A program made the position numbers and the translations under genes. The notes below the pieces were generated by a model. The model was not told the origin of the DNA. It did no database searches and saw only the letters and a list, made by a program, of their open reading frames with translations. From positions 1 through 64,000 of the forward strand of contig JBFMAL010000006.1 of assembly GCA_040755615.1 (NCBI GenBank): DNA of 64,000 bases, read 5' to 3'. Positions 45,109 through 54,301 of the stretch are shown piece after piece. Source of the stretch: DYEP01 sp040755615. Its GTDB lineage: Bacteria > Bacillota > Sulfobacillia > DUSP01 > DYEP01. The stretch's first letter is position 1. Every line of letters starts with the position of its first letter.

Positions 45109-46351
45109 GATGGCCAAGAAGAAGTTTGAGAGAACAAAACCGCATGTAAACGTAGGTACGATAGGGCACATCGACCATGGGAAGACGACGTTGACAGCGG
45201 CTATAACGAAGGTGCTGTCGGCTGTGGGGAAAGCGGAGTTTGTACCGTTTGACCAGATAGACAAGGCGCCGGAGGAGAAGGCCAGAGGGATCACCATAGC
45301 GACGGCGCACGTTGAGTACGAGACGGACAAGAGGCACTACGCGCACGTGGACTGCCCCGGACACGCAGACTACATCAAGAACATGATCACCGGAGCGGCG
45401 CAGATGGACGGAGCGATACTGGTGGTATCGGCAGCGGATGGTCCGATGCCGCAGACGCGGGAGCACATATTGCTGGCGAGGCAGGTGGGTGTGCCAGCGA
45501 TGGTGGTGTTCTTGAACAAGGCGGACATGGTAGACGACCCGGAGTTGCTGGAGTTGGTGGAGCTTGAAGTGAGAGAGCTTTTGAGCAAGTACCAGTTCCC
45601 CGGGGACGAGACGCCTGTGATAGCGGGTTCTGCGCTGAGGGCGCTGGAGTGCGGTTGTGCGAAGAGGGAGTGCGAGTGGTGCGGGAAGCTGTGGGAATTG
45701 ATGGACGCGGTAGACGAGTACATCCCCACGCCGCAAAGAGACGCAGACAAGCCGTTCCTGATGCCTGTTGAGGACGTATTTTCCATCACGGGACGCGGGA
45801 CGGTAGCGACAGGAAGAGTAGAGAGAGGTACAGTGAAAGTAGGAGACGAGGTTGAGATAGTAGGGTTCACGGAGAGGCCGAGGAAGACGGTGGTAACGGG
45901 TGTAGAGATGTTCCGGAAGCTGCTGGACCAAGCAGTGGCAGGGGACAACATCGGGACGCTGCTGCGCGGGGTGGACAAGGATGAGGTGGAGAGAGGGCAG
46001 GTACTGGCCAAGCCCGGGAGCATAAAGCCGCACACCAAGTTCAGCGCGCAGGTATACGTATTGACGAAAGAGGAAGGCGGAAGACACACGCCGTTCTTCC
46101 AGGGGTACAAACCGCAGTTTTACTTCCGGACGACTGACGTGACAGGTCAGATCAAGCTGCCAGAAGGCATGGAGATGGTAATGCCTGGAGACAACGTGAA
46201 CATGAAAGTAGAACTGATTACCCCCATCGCGATAGAAGAAGGACTGAGGTTTGCCATCAGGGAAGGCGGGCGGACCGTAGGAGCAGGTGCAGTTACGAGC
46301 ATCGAGGATTAACCGACAAAAGCCGGGGGCGGATCGCACGCCCCCGGGTGG
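45109..46351 (+). repeat. tuf duplication, copy B
   Basis: Partner of 26817-28059. The match begins at the base before the ATG and ends 39 bases after the stop, at a sharp boundary (GGGTGG then TAC in copy A, AAA in copy B). Confidence 0.9.
45110..46312 (+). CDS. tuf: Elongation factor Tu, copy 2
   Basis: 400 residues, same protein as copy 1 (26818-28020), including the four-cysteine insert near residues 185-197. Here the ATG has its own ribosome binding site GGGGGA seven bases upstream, unlike copy 1. It is the last gene of the str operon; the duplicated hairpin (46323-46347) follows and the S10 operon begins 78 bases downstream. Confidence 0.98.
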   Translation: MAKKKFERTKPHVNVGTIGHIDHGKTTLTAAITKVLSAVGKAEFVPFDQIDKAPEEKARGITIATAHVEYETDKRHYAHVDCPGHADYIKNMITGAAQMDGAILVVSAADGPMPQTREHILLARQVGVPAMVVFLNKADMVDDPELLELVELEVRELLSKYQFPGDETPVIAGSALRALECGCAKRECEWCGKLWELMDAVDEYIPTPQRDADKPFLMPVEDVFSITGRGTVATGRVERGTVKVGDEVEIVGFTERPRKTVVTGVEMFRKLLDQAVAGDNIGTLLRGVDKDEVERGQVLAKPGSIKPHTKFSAQVYVLTKEEGGRHTPFFQGYKPQFYFRTTDVTGQIKLPEGMEMVMPGDNVNMKVELITPIAIEEGLRFAIREGGRTVGAGAVTSIED

Positions 46352-46390
46352 AAATCCACGGAAGGTTTCAAGTAGAAGGAGGGAAACGGT

Positions 46391-46699
46391 GTGGCTGGAC
46401 AAAAAATCCGTATCCGCCTCAGGGCATTCGATCACAAGATCCTAGATCAGTCGGCCCAGAGGATTGTGGATGCAGCAAAAAGGACTGGAGCCAGCGTTTC
46501 CGGGCCGGTGCCGTTACCGACCGAACGTAGTGTTTATACCATACTTGTGGCGCCAAACGGAGAGAAGGATATCCGGGAACAATTCGAAATGCGGGTACAC
46601 AAACGCCTAATTGACATCCTTGAGCCCACGCCCAAAACGGTGGAAGCTTTGATGAAACTGGACCTGCCGGCTGGTGTGGACATCGAGATCAAGCTGTAG
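46391..46699 (+). CDS. rpsJ: Ribosomal protein S10
   Basis: 102 residues; IRIRLRAFDHKILD and the loop around SGPVPLPTE are conserved. S10 sits in the 30S head and doubles as NusE in antitermination. GTG start with GGAGGG upstream. First gene of the S10 operon. Confidence 0.98.
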   Translation: MAGQKIRIRLRAFDHKILDQSAQRIVDAAKRTGASVSGPVPLPTERSVYTILVAPNGEKDIREQFEMRVHKRLIDILEPTPKTVEALMKLDLPAGVDIEIKL

Positions 46700-46717
46700 G
46701 CAAGGGAGGTGGCAGGG

Positions 46718-47341
46718 GTGCGAAAGGCGATTTTGGGTAAGAAGATGGGAATGACCCAGATCTTCAACGACGAGGGTCATGCCATACCCGTCACGGTGGT
46801 TAAGGCAGGGCCCTGCGTCGTGGTTCAGAAGCGGAGCGTGGAGAAAGATGGGTATTCCGCTATTTGTGTAGGATTTGAAGACATGAAAGTGACCAAGGCC
46901 AACAAGGCCAAAAGGGGATACTTCGGGAGACTGCCATTGAAAAGGTTTGTGCGCGAATTCAGGCTGGATGATGCCGAAGAGTACCAGGTGGGGCAGGAGA
47001 TCAAGGCGGACGTTTTCCAGCCGGGGGATATCGTAGACGTGACTGGCACCTCAAAGGGGAAGGGCTTTGCCGGTGGCATCAAGAGATGGAACTTCAAGCG
47101 CGGACCGATGGCGCACGGTTCCAAGTACCACAGAGGACCGGGATCACTTCAGTCAAGAGATGCATCCCGCGTGTTCAAAGGGAGAAAGCTTCCCGGCAGG
47201 CTCGGCGGGGAACGGGTAACCACCCAGGCGCTGAAAGTTGTCGGAGTCGACGCGGAACGTCACGTAATTCTGATCCGAGGTTCCATCCCTGGACCGAAGG
47301 GGTCCCTGGTAGCAATCAAGTCCAGTGTGAAGGCGAAGTAA
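46718..47341 (+). CDS. rplC: Ribosomal protein L3
   Basis: 207 residues; ILGKKMGMTQIF start and the FAGGIKRWNFKRGPMAHGS loop that reaches the peptidyl-transferase centre. GTG 46718 is eight bases after GGAGG; a GTG three codons earlier overlaps that site. Confidence 0.97.
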   Translation: MRKAILGKKMGMTQIFNDEGHAIPVTVVKAGPCVVVQKRSVEKDGYSAICVGFEDMKVTKANKAKRGYFGRLPLKRFVREFRLDDAEEYQVGQEIKADVFQPGDIVDVTGTSKGKGFAGGIKRWNFKRGPMAHGSKYHRGPGSLQSRDASRVFKGRKLPGRLGGERVTTQALKVVGVDAERHVILIRGSIPGPKGSLVAIKSSVKAK

Positions 47342-47370
47342 CACGCCTGGTAGAGGAAGGAGGGAACACG

Positions 47371-47997
47371 GTGCCCACGGTAGCTGTTTACAATACGGAA
47401 GGACAGCAGGTTGGAGAAATCGACCTGAACGAACGCATATTCGGAGCGGAAGTGAATCCTGCTCTCTTGCACCAGGCGGTGGTCACGTACAGGGCCGCGC
47501 TGAGGAGAGGTACTGCTTCTACCAAGACCAGAGCGGAAGTGAGAGGTGGGGGCAGGAAACCCTGGAGGCAGAAAGGTACGGGTATGGCCAGGCACGGTAC
47601 CCGGAGGTCGCCTCTTTGGCGGGGCGGCGGGATCGTGTTCGGGCCCAAACCCAGAGACTACACTTTGGAACTGCCGAAGAAGGCGAGGAAGGTTGCGCTC
47701 TGCTCGGCTCTATCGGCGAAGGTCAGGGACGGAAGCATCCGAGTACTCGAGTCCTGGACGCTCGCTGAACCCAAGACCAAGATGGTTGCGTCCGTGCTGT
47801 CCAATCTGAAAATCAGCGATGGCGCACTGATAGTAATAGGTTCCGCGGACCGCAACTTGCAGCTGTCATCCAGGAATCTGCCGGATGTCTCCACGGTACT
47901 TGCGGAGAATCTGAACGCTTACGACGTTCTAAGACACGAAAACCTGGTGCTCACCAAAGAGGCCGTAGACCGCATTGAGGAGGTGCTGGCCAGGTGA
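47371..47997 (+). CDS. rplD: Ribosomal protein L4
   Basis: 208 residues. The extended loop with TKTRAEVRGGGRKPWRQKGT lines the exit tunnel. GTG 47371 follows GGAGGGA; the frame is open for about 95 codons upstream but that part overlaps rplC in another frame. The stop overlaps rplW (GTGA). Confidence 0.97.
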   Translation: MPTVAVYNTEGQQVGEIDLNERIFGAEVNPALLHQAVVTYRAALRRGTASTKTRAEVRGGGRKPWRQKGTGMARHGTRRSPLWRGGGIVFGPKPRDYTLELPKKARKVALCSALSAKVRDGSIRVLESWTLAEPKTKMVASVLSNLKISDGALIVIGSADRNLQLSSRNLPDVSTVLAENLNAYDVLRHENLVLTKEAVDRIEEVLAR

Positions 47998-48281
47998 AAG
48001 ACCCGAGGGATATCATCATAAGACCCGTGGTTACGGAGAAGTCCAGCGGACGGATGCAGGACGGGAAATACACTTTTGCTGTGGCCATGGACGCAAACCG
48101 TACGGAGATCAAAGAGGCTGTGGAGTCCATTTTCAAGGTCCGCGTGACAAATGTCAATACCGTTAGGATGCAGGGTAAACTTCGCAGGATGGGCAGGTTT
48201 GTCGGACGCAAGCCCAGCTGGAAGAAGGCAATTGTCACCCTGGCTCCCGGTCAGAAGATAGAACTCTTCGAAGGCATGTAA
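47994..48281 (+). CDS. rplW: Ribosomal protein L23
   Basis: 95 residues; DIIIRPVVTEKS start and the KVRVTNVNTVRMQGK loop. L23 lies at the tunnel exit and docks trigger factor and SRP. GTG start overlapping the rplD stop. Confidence 0.97.
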   Translation: MKDPRDIIIRPVVTEKSSGRMQDGKYTFAVAMDANRTEIKEAVESIFKVRVTNVNTVRMQGKLRRMGRFVGRKPSWKKAIVTLAPGQKIELFEGM

Positions 48282-48308
48282 CAGTGCCGAGAGAGGGAGG
48301 GACGAAGA

Positions 48309-49133
48309 ATGGCAGTCAAGACCTATAAACCTACTTCACCGGCCAGGCGTACAATGACCACATCTACCTTTGAGGAAGTAACTAAGAAGAAGCCCGAAAG
48401 GTCCTTGCTGGCTTCTTTGAAAGCAGATGCAGGTCGCAACAACAAGGGGCGTATTACCGTTCGTCACCGCGGCGGTGGGCACAGGCGGCTTTACCGCATC
48501 ATCGACTTCAAGCGGGATAAGGACGGCGTGCCGGCGAAGGTGGCGGCGATCGAATACGATCCTAATCGCTCGGCCCGGATCGCCCTTCTGCATTACGCAG
48601 ACGGAGAGAAACGCTACATCATCGCACCTGTAGGACTCGAAGTTGGTCACACCGTACAGTCCGGGGTAGATGCGGATATAAGGCCGGGGAATGCACTTCC
48701 TTTACGCAATATTCCTCTCGGCTCGTTTGTTCACAACATCGAGATGAAACCGGGCAAGGGGGGCCAGCTGGTGCGTGCTGCAGGCGCCGCAGCGCAGCTC
48801 ATGGCGAAAGAAGGCGATTATGCGCTCCTTAGAATGCCTTCAGGCGAGCAGAGGTTGCTTCACCTCGACTGCAAAGCTACGATAGGCCAGGTAGGCAATG
48901 TGGACCACGAGAACATTTCGCTCGGTAAGGCAGGCAGGTCCCGGTGGCTCGGCAGAAGACCGACCGTGCGCGGCGTGGTGATGAACCCTGTGGATCACCC
49001 GCACGGAGGCGGAGAGGGCAAGTCTCCCATCGGCAGGAAGTCTCCTGTGACGCCCTGGGGCAAACCGGCCTTGGGTTACAGGACTCGCAAGAAAGCGAAA
49101 CCTTCAGATAAGTATATTGTGAAACGCAGATAG
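48309..49133 (+). CDS. rplB: Ribosomal protein L2
   Basis: 274 residues. RGGGHRRLYRIIDF and the C-terminal VRGVVMNPVDHPHGGGEGK with the conserved His near the peptidyl-transferase centre are present. GAGGGAGG precedes the ATG. Confidence 0.98.
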   Translation: MAVKTYKPTSPARRTMTTSTFEEVTKKKPERSLLASLKADAGRNNKGRITVRHRGGGHRRLYRIIDFKRDKDGVPAKVAAIEYDPNRSARIALLHYADGEKRYIIAPVGLEVGHTVQSGVDADIRPGNALPLRNIPLGSFVHNIEMKPGKGGQLVRAAGAAAQLMAKEGDYALLRMPSGEQRLLHLDCKATIGQVGNVDHENISLGKAGRSRWLGRRPTVRGVVMNPVDHPHGGGEGKSPIGRKSPVTPWGKPALGYRTRKKAKPSDKYIVKRR

Positions 49134-49151
49134 GTGAAAGGAGGGGACCAA

Positions 49152-49436
49152 ATGGGCAGATCGCTTAAGAAAGGCCCCTACGTTGACGCCAAGTTGCAGA
49201 AGAAAGTTTTGGAAATGAGCAACCGCGGTGAAAAAAGGGTCATTAAGACATGGGCCAGGGCATCAACCATTGTGCCAGAGATGGTCGGGCACACCATCGC
49301 GGTATATGACGGCCGGAGGCACGTGCCAATATACATCACCGAAGAGATGGTAGGTCACAAGTTGGGAGAATTTGCGCCGACCAGGACCTTCAGGGGCCAC
49401 GGTCATCATACCGAAAGGTCCACGGCATTGAAGTAA
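49152..49436 (+). CDS. rpsS: Ribosomal protein S19
   Basis: 94 residues, GRSLKKGPYVD start. ATG 49152 has AGGAGGGG six bases upstream; an in-frame start six codons earlier directly abuts the rplB stop and lacks such a site. Confidence 0.97.
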   Translation: MGRSLKKGPYVDAKLQKKVLEMSNRGEKRVIKTWARASTIVPEMVGHTIAVYDGRRHVPIYITEEMVGHKLGEFAPTRTFRGHGHHTERSTALK

Positions 49437-49457
49437 GGATTAAGGGGGGCTTTTCAC

Positions 49458-49817
49458 ATGGCGAAAGCTAAGGCGGATGAAGCAAGGGCCGTCGCCAGGT
49501 ATGTAGCAATAGCGCCTCGGAAGGTCAGGATCGTAATGGATCTCATCAGAGGCAAGTCGGTCAAAGAGGCTCTTGCTATCCTGAAATATGTACCAAAACG
49601 GGCCTCCACGGTTGTATCAAAGGTTATCACCTCGGCTGCGGCCAACGCGGAGCACAACTTTGATATGGATTCAGACAATCTGTATGTTGCTGAGGCCTTC
49701 GTTGACCAAGGACCTACCATGAAAAGGTGGCATCCCAGGCAAAGAGGTCGGGCGTTTCCCATTTTAAAAAGGTCCAGCCACATTACGGTGGTAGTCCGGG
49801 AAAGAGAGGAGGCATAA
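49458..49817 (+). CDS. rplV: Ribosomal protein L22
   Basis: 119 residues; ARYVAIAPRKVRIVMDLIRG start and the tunnel hairpin GPTMKRWHPRQRGRAFPI. AAGGGGGG precedes the ATG. Confidence 0.97.
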   Translation: MAKAKADEARAVARYVAIAPRKVRIVMDLIRGKSVKEALAILKYVPKRASTVVSKVITSAAANAEHNFDMDSDNLYVAEAFVDQGPTMKRWHPRQRGRAFPILKRSSHITVVVREREEA

Positions 49818-49821
49818 CGCG

Positions 49822-50481
49822 TTGGGACAGAAGGTACACCCGAAAGGGCTGAGGCTTGGAATCATCAAGGACTGGGACGCAGTCTGGTTCGCCGACAAGC
49901 AGAAATTCACCGAACTCCTTCATGAGGACATGGCCCTCAGAAATCACATAAAGCAGAAGTTTTACGGGGCGGGCGTCTCCAGAGTGGAAATTGAGCGGAG
50001 GGCGAACAGAGCCAAGGTTACCATCCATACTGCCAAGCCGGGCATGGTCATTGGCAAGGGCGGTACCGGTGTTGAAGAACTACGCAAGGAACTGGAGTCC
50101 ATCGCCAAGGATAAGCAGGTATCCATCAATATCGTCGAGGTTAAGGTGGCCGAGCTCGATGCGCAGCTGGTTGCTGAGAGCGTGGCGCAAGCGCTGCAAA
50201 AGAGGATCTCGTTCAGGCGTGCAATGAAACAGGCGATCGCCCGTTCCATGAAAATGGGCGCCAAAGGAATAAAGATCCGCGTATCAGGCAGGCTGGGCGG
50301 CGCAGAGATGTCGCGCAGCGAATGGGACTGGGAAGGCACAGTACCTCTGCACACCTTAAGGGCTGATATCGATTACGGATTTGCGGAAGCCAAGACGACC
50401 TACGGGCAGATCGGCGTGAAAGTATGGATATACAAGGGTGACGTCTTGCCTGAGAAGGCGGCGGGCAAAGGAGGCGAGTAA
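49822..50481 (+). CDS. rpsC: Ribosomal protein S3
   Basis: 219 residues. GQKVHPKGLRLGIIKDWD start, KH domain with GMVIGKGGTGVEEL, and the C-terminal GRLGGAEMSRSE. TTG start nine bases after GGAGG, four bases behind rplV. Confidence 0.97.
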   Translation: MGQKVHPKGLRLGIIKDWDAVWFADKQKFTELLHEDMALRNHIKQKFYGAGVSRVEIERRANRAKVTIHTAKPGMVIGKGGTGVEELRKELESIAKDKQVSINIVEVKVAELDAQLVAESVAQALQKRISFRRAMKQAIARSMKMGAKGIKIRVSGRLGGAEMSRSEWDWEGTVPLHTLRADIDYGFAEAKTTYGQIGVKVWIYKGDVLPEKAAGKGGE

Positions 50482-50485
50482 CCCT

Positions 50486-50920
50486 ATGTTGATGCCGAAG
50501 AGGGTAAAATGGAGAAAGCAGCACAGGGGCCGCACAAAAGGAGCGGCATCTCGCGGCGCGGAGATCACGCTGGGGGACTATGGGCTTCAGGCACTGGATC
50601 CAGGCTGGATCACAGACCGCCAGATTGAGGCCGCGCGTGTGGCCCTCACCAGATATATCAAGCGTGGAGGCAAGGTTTGGATCAAGATATTCCCTCAAAA
50701 GCCCGTTACAGCCAAACCAGCAGAAACCCGCATGGGTTCGGGCAAAGGCGCGCCCGAGTATTGGGTAGCGGTTGTCAAACCGGGGCTGATCCTTTTTGAG
50801 CTGGCGGGTGTACCGGAAGAGGTCGCCCGTGAGGCGATGCGGCTCGCTGGGCAGAAACTGCCCATCCGGACCAAGTTTGTCAAGAGAGAACAAGCGGGTG
50901 GTGAGGCTGATGAAGGTTGA
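50486..50920 (+). CDS. rplP: Ribosomal protein L16
   Basis: 144 residues; MLMPKRVKWRKQHRGRTKG start. It binds the A-site tRNA elbow. GGAGGCGAG overlaps the rpsC stop and serves the ATG. Its last codons overlap rpmC. Confidence 0.97.
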   Translation: MLMPKRVKWRKQHRGRTKGAASRGAEITLGDYGLQALDPGWITDRQIEAARVALTRYIKRGGKVWIKIFPQKPVTAKPAETRMGSGKGAPEYWVAVVKPGLILFELAGVPEEVAREAMRLAGQKLPIRTKFVKREQAGGEADEG

Positions 50921-51113
50921 GGAGATGCGGGCCATGTCAAGTGGGGAGCTGGAGCGAAAGCTGGCTGGTCTTAAGGAAGAACTGTTTAACCTCCGGTTCC
51001 AGATGGCCACAGGTCAGCTCGAGAACCCCATGAGGATCCGTCAGGTGAGAAAGAACATTGCTAAAGTTAAGACGATTCTCAGGCAAAGAGAGTTGGCTCT
51101 CAATAAGGCTTGA
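50910..51113 (+). CDS. rpmC: Ribosomal protein L29
   Basis: 67 residues, two helices (MKVEEMRAMSSGELERKL.. and NPMRIRQVRKNIAKVKT). The ATG at 50910 lies 11 bases inside the end of rplP, with GGTGAGG just upstream, so it is read by coupled translation. Confidence 0.96.
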   Translation: MKVEEMRAMSSGELERKLAGLKEELFNLRFQMATGQLENPMRIRQVRKNIAKVKTILRQRELALNKA

Positions 51114-51139
51114 GGCCAAAGAGGAAGGAGGCGACTTAT

Positions 51140-51400
51140 ATGTCCGAGGAGCGAGCAATACGTAAGGTCAGAGTGGGCGTGGTTGTCTCTGACAAGATGG
51201 ATAAGACCTGCGTTGTTGCAGTTGAACGCCTGATGGCTTACCCACTTTATGGTAAGCGTGTCAAGAGGACCAAGAAACTGAAGGCTCACGACGAGAACAA
51301 CGAATGCAGGGTAGGAGATAAGGTCAGGGTGATGGAAACCAGACCTCTTAGCAAAGATAAACGCTGGCGTGTAGTTGAGATCATTGAGAAGGCGAAATAG
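51140..51400 (+). CDS. rpsQ: Ribosomal protein S17
   Basis: 86 residues with RKVRVGVVVSDKMDKTCVVA and the KLKAHDENNECRVGD loop. ATG 51140 has GGAGG eight bases upstream. Confidence 0.97.
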   Translation: MSEERAIRKVRVGVVVSDKMDKTCVVAVERLMAYPLYGKRVKRTKKLKAHDENNECRVGDKVRVMETRPLSKDKRWRVVEIIEKAK

Positions 51401-51435
51401 ACGTAACATACTGTCGTTGGAGGGAGGGACACGGC

Positions 51436-51804
51436 GTGATTCAAGTCCAGACCAGGCTCAATGTGGCAGACAACACCGGGGCCAAAGAGATCATGTGCAT
51501 CAAGGTGCTCGGCGGCTCTCATCGCCGGTATGCTAGCATTGGAGATATCATAGTTGCTTCAGTGAAGTCCGCTGCACCGGGAGGTGTTGTCAAGAAAGGC
51601 GATGTGGTTCACGCAGTAGTTGTCCGGACAAAGAAGCCGATACGACGTTTAGATGGTTCACATATAAGGTTTGACGAAAACGCAGCTGTCATCCTGAAGG
51701 ATGACAAGGAACCTAAGGGGACCCGAATATTCGGGCCGGTAGCCAGAGAACTTCGTGAAAAGGAATTCATGAAGATCATCTCTCTGGCCCCCGAGGTACT
51801 CTGA
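51436..51804 (+). CDS. rplN: Ribosomal protein L14
   Basis: 122 residues; MIQVQTRLNVADNTGAKEI start and the IFGPVARELR end. GTG start after GGAGGGAGG. Confidence 0.98.
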   Translation: MIQVQTRLNVADNTGAKEIMCIKVLGGSHRRYASIGDIIVASVKSAAPGGVVKKGDVVHAVVVRTKKPIRRLDGSHIRFDENAAVILKDDKEPKGTRIFGPVARELREKEFMKIISLAPEVL

Positions 51805-51826
51805 TCCTGCGAACGGAGGGAACGCT

Positions 51827-52156
51827 GTGGCGCAATCCAGGTTAAGAGTGAAAAAGGGTGATATCGTCCGTGTGCTTGCCGGCAAGGATAAGGGCAAAAA
51901 GGGCAAAGTGATAGAGGCCATGCCCTCCGAGGGCAAGCTCATCGTTGAAGGCGTAAATGTGGCAAAACGCCATACCAAGCCAACCCAGAAGATCATGCAG
52001 GGTGGCATCATTGATAAGGAGCTTCCGATACACGTATCCAACGTGATGCTTGTGTGCCCGCGGTGCTCCAAGCCGACGAAAGTGGGGTCCCGGTTCTTGG
52101 AAGACGGCAGGAAGGTCAGGACCTGCAAAAGCTGCGGCGAAATCATTGACAAATAG
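51827..52156 (+). CDS. rplX: Ribosomal protein L24 with C-terminal zinc-ribbon-like part
   Basis: 109 residues. KOW motif (VKKGDIVRVLAGKDKGKKGKV) followed by a C-terminal part with two CxxC pairs (CPRC and CKSC), a zinc-ribbon arrangement also found in other bacterial L24. GTG start six bases after GGAGGGA. Confidence 0.96.
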   Translation: MAQSRLRVKKGDIVRVLAGKDKGKKGKVIEAMPSEGKLIVEGVNVAKRHTKPTQKIMQGGIIDKELPIHVSNVMLVCPRCSKPTKVGSRFLEDGRKVRTCKSCGEIIDK

Positions 52157-52177
52157 CCCGGAAAGGAGGTAGTGCCA

Positions 52178-52717
52178 GTGGCTGAACTTAAAGAGAAGTA
52201 CCTTCGGGAAGTAGTCCCGGCACTTCAGAAAGCATTTGGATACAAGAGCCCCATGCAGATCCCGCGCCTTGAGAAAGTCGTGGTGAACATGGGTGTCGGA
52301 GACGCGATTGCAAACCCAAAGGCCATGGACGCAGCAGTAGCGGATCTCACCGCCATTACCGGGCAAAAACCCGTTGTTACACGGGCAAAGAAGTCTATAG
52401 CCGCATTCAAAGTGAGAACTGGCATGCCCATCGGATGCAAGGTGACGCTGAGAGGCGAGCGTATGTGGGATTTTCTTGATAAGCTGTTCCACATCGCTCT
52501 TCCGAGGGTTCGTGACTTCAGAGGGGTCTCCGCCAGAGGGTTTGATGGAAGAGGAAACTTTACCGTAGGTCTCAGGGAGCAGCTGATCTTCCCCGAGATC
52601 GACTATGACAAGGTGGACAAGATCAGAGGCATGGATGTGACTATAGTTACTTCGGCCAGGTCCGACGAGGAAGCGAAGGCTTTTTTGAACTTGCTCGGTC
52701 TTCCCATGCGCGAATAG
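52178..52717 (+). CDS. rplE: Ribosomal protein L5
   Basis: 179 residues; binds 5S rRNA and P-site tRNA. IPRLEKVVVNMGVGDA and FSRGNF-type segment GFDGRGNFTVGL are conserved. GTG 52178 is eight bases after GGAGG. Confidence 0.97.
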   Translation: MAELKEKYLREVVPALQKAFGYKSPMQIPRLEKVVVNMGVGDAIANPKAMDAAVADLTAITGQKPVVTRAKKSIAAFKVRTGMPIGCKVTLRGERMWDFLDKLFHIALPRVRDFRGVSARGFDGRGNFTVGLREQLIFPEIDYDKVDKIRGMDVTIVTSARSDEEAKAFLNLLGLPMRE

Positions 52718-52735
52718 ACTCAAGGAGGGGAAAGT

Positions 52736-52921
52736 GTGGCCAAGAAATCGCTGATCAATAAGGCCAAGCGACCACAGAAGTTCGCTGTGCGCCGTTATAA
52801 CAGGTGTCGAATCTGCGGACGTCCGCGGGCCTATTTAAGGAAATTCGGCATGTGCAGGCTTTGCTTCCGCGAGAAGGCACACCGTGGAGAGATCCCGGGC
52901 GTGAAAAAAGCCAGCTGGTAG
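52736..52921 (+). CDS. rpsN: Ribosomal protein S14, zinc type
   Basis: 61 residues, the short type Z form with CRICGRPRAYLRKFGMCRLC as zinc site. GTG start with AAGGAGGGG upstream. Confidence 0.97.
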   Translation: MAKKSLINKAKRPQKFAVRRYNRCRICGRPRAYLRKFGMCRLCFREKAHRGEIPGVKKASW

Positions 52922-52950
52922 CCTCTCTTTCAGGAAGGAGGTAGGTGTGA

Positions 52951-53349
52951 ATGACAATGACAGACCCCATCTCCGATATGTTGACCAGGATTCGCAACGG
53001 AAACATGGTCTACAAAGAAGTGGTGGAGGTACCGGGTTCCAATGAGAAGAGGGCCCTTGCGGAGATTCTTAAGGAAGAGGGCTTCATCCGTGATTACGAA
53101 TGGATCGAAGACAACAAACAAGGCACATTAAGGCTATATTTGAAGTACGGGCCCGACAAGACTCGCGTCATCACAGGGCTTCGGAGGATTTCCAAGCCGG
53201 GTCTCCGGGTATATGCGAAGAAGGACGAAATACCTAAGGTGTTGGGCGGCCTCGGTATAGCAATCATATCCACCTCAGAGGGTGTTATGACGGATAAGAA
53301 GGCCCGCTCCAGAGGACTTGGCGGAGAAGTTCTCTGTTACATCTGGTAG
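52951..53349 (+). CDS. rpsH: Ribosomal protein S8
   Basis: 132 residues; MTDPISDMLTRIRN start and the STSEGVMTDKKARSRGLGGE end. In E. coli it represses the spc operon; whether it does so here is unknown. AGGAGG lies upstream; an ATG two codons later is an alternative start. Confidence 0.97.
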   Translation: MTMTDPISDMLTRIRNGNMVYKEVVEVPGSNEKRALAEILKEEGFIRDYEWIEDNKQGTLRLYLKYGPDKTRVITGLRRISKPGLRVYAKKDEIPKVLGGLGIAIISTSEGVMTDKKARSRGLGGEVLCYIW

Positions 53350-53361
53350 GGAGGTGACGGC

Positions 53362-53901
53362 ATGTCCAGGGTTGGCAAAAAGCCCGTGACAGTCCCCTCC
53401 GGGGTTACGGTAAGCGTAGAGGGGAACCTGGTCCGCGTGAAGGGGCCGAGGGGCGAGCTTTCTCGCGAAATACACGATGGCATTGCGGTGGAGGTTTGGG
53501 ACGGGCAGATTCTCGTTACCAGAGCCTCGGACCATAAAGGAATGCGTTCTTTACATGGACTGACCAGGAGCCTTATCGCGAACATGATCCATGGGGTGAC
53601 ACAGGGGTACCAGAAAGCACTCGAACTCGTCGGCGTCGGCTACCGGGCTTCAAAGAGCGGGAACAAGCTGGTACTCAGCGTAGGGTATTCCAAGCCGGTA
53701 GAAATTGATCCGCCTCAAGGCATTGAGATCGACGTTCCGAACCCGACATACGTGATAGTGAAGGGTAATGACAAGGAATCAGTGGGCCAGTTTGCGGCGA
53801 TCATCCGGGATGTAAGACCGCCCGAGCCATATCTCGGCAAGGGAATCCGGTATGTCGGAGAGCGCGTGCGCCGCAAGGTAGGCAAGACGGGTAAGAAATA
53901 G
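53362..53901 (+). CDS. rplF: Ribosomal protein L6
   Basis: 179 residues with the repeated L6 fold; MSRVGKKPVTVPSGV start and PEPYLGKGIRYVGE end. Spaced 12 bases from rpsH, with GGGAGG overlapping the rpsH stop. Confidence 0.98.
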   Translation: MSRVGKKPVTVPSGVTVSVEGNLVRVKGPRGELSREIHDGIAVEVWDGQILVTRASDHKGMRSLHGLTRSLIANMIHGVTQGYQKALELVGVGYRASKSGNKLVLSVGYSKPVEIDPPQGIEIDVPNPTYVIVKGNDKESVGQFAAIIRDVRPPEPYLGKGIRYVGERVRRKVGKTGKK

Positions 53902-53917
53902 AAAGGGGGGACTTCGG

Positions 53918-54286
53918 ATGTTCAAAAGATCTGAAAGAAACAAGGCAAGACAGAAGAGGCACCTCAGAGTACGCAAGCACGTTGTGGGCACCGAAGAACG
54001 CCCCAGGTTGAATGTGTTCCGGAGCTTGAACCATATTTACGCGCAGATCATTGTTGATACAACGGGCAACACCATCGCCGCGGCGTCTACACTTGATCCC
54101 GAAATCAGGGCGGAGATATCAAGCGGCGGGAACAAAGAGGCTGCGAGGAAAGTTGGACAGATGATCGCTCGCAGGGCACTTGCCAAGGGCATAAACAAGG
54201 TGGTTTTTGATCGAGGCGGTTACAGGTACCACGGTCGGGTGGCAGCCCTGGCGGAGGGAGCCAGGGAAAGCGGTCTCGACTTCTAG
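53918..54286 (+). CDS. rplR: Ribosomal protein L18
   Basis: 122 residues; RLRVRKHVVGTE-type start and the FDRGGYRYHGRVAALA end. Binds 5S rRNA. Confidence 0.97.
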   Translation: MFKRSERNKARQKRHLRVRKHVVGTEERPRLNVFRSLNHIYAQIIVDTTGNTIAAASTLDPEIRAEISSGGNKEAARKVGQMIARRALAKGINKVVFDRGGYRYHGRVAALAEGARESGLDF

Positions 54287-54301
54287 AAAGGAGGGATTCG
54301 G

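Noticed and set aside
47086..47370. 95-codon upstream extension of rplD
   Set aside because: It overlaps rplC in a different frame and lacks L4 homology; GTG 47371 has a proper ribosome binding site and the normal L4 start.
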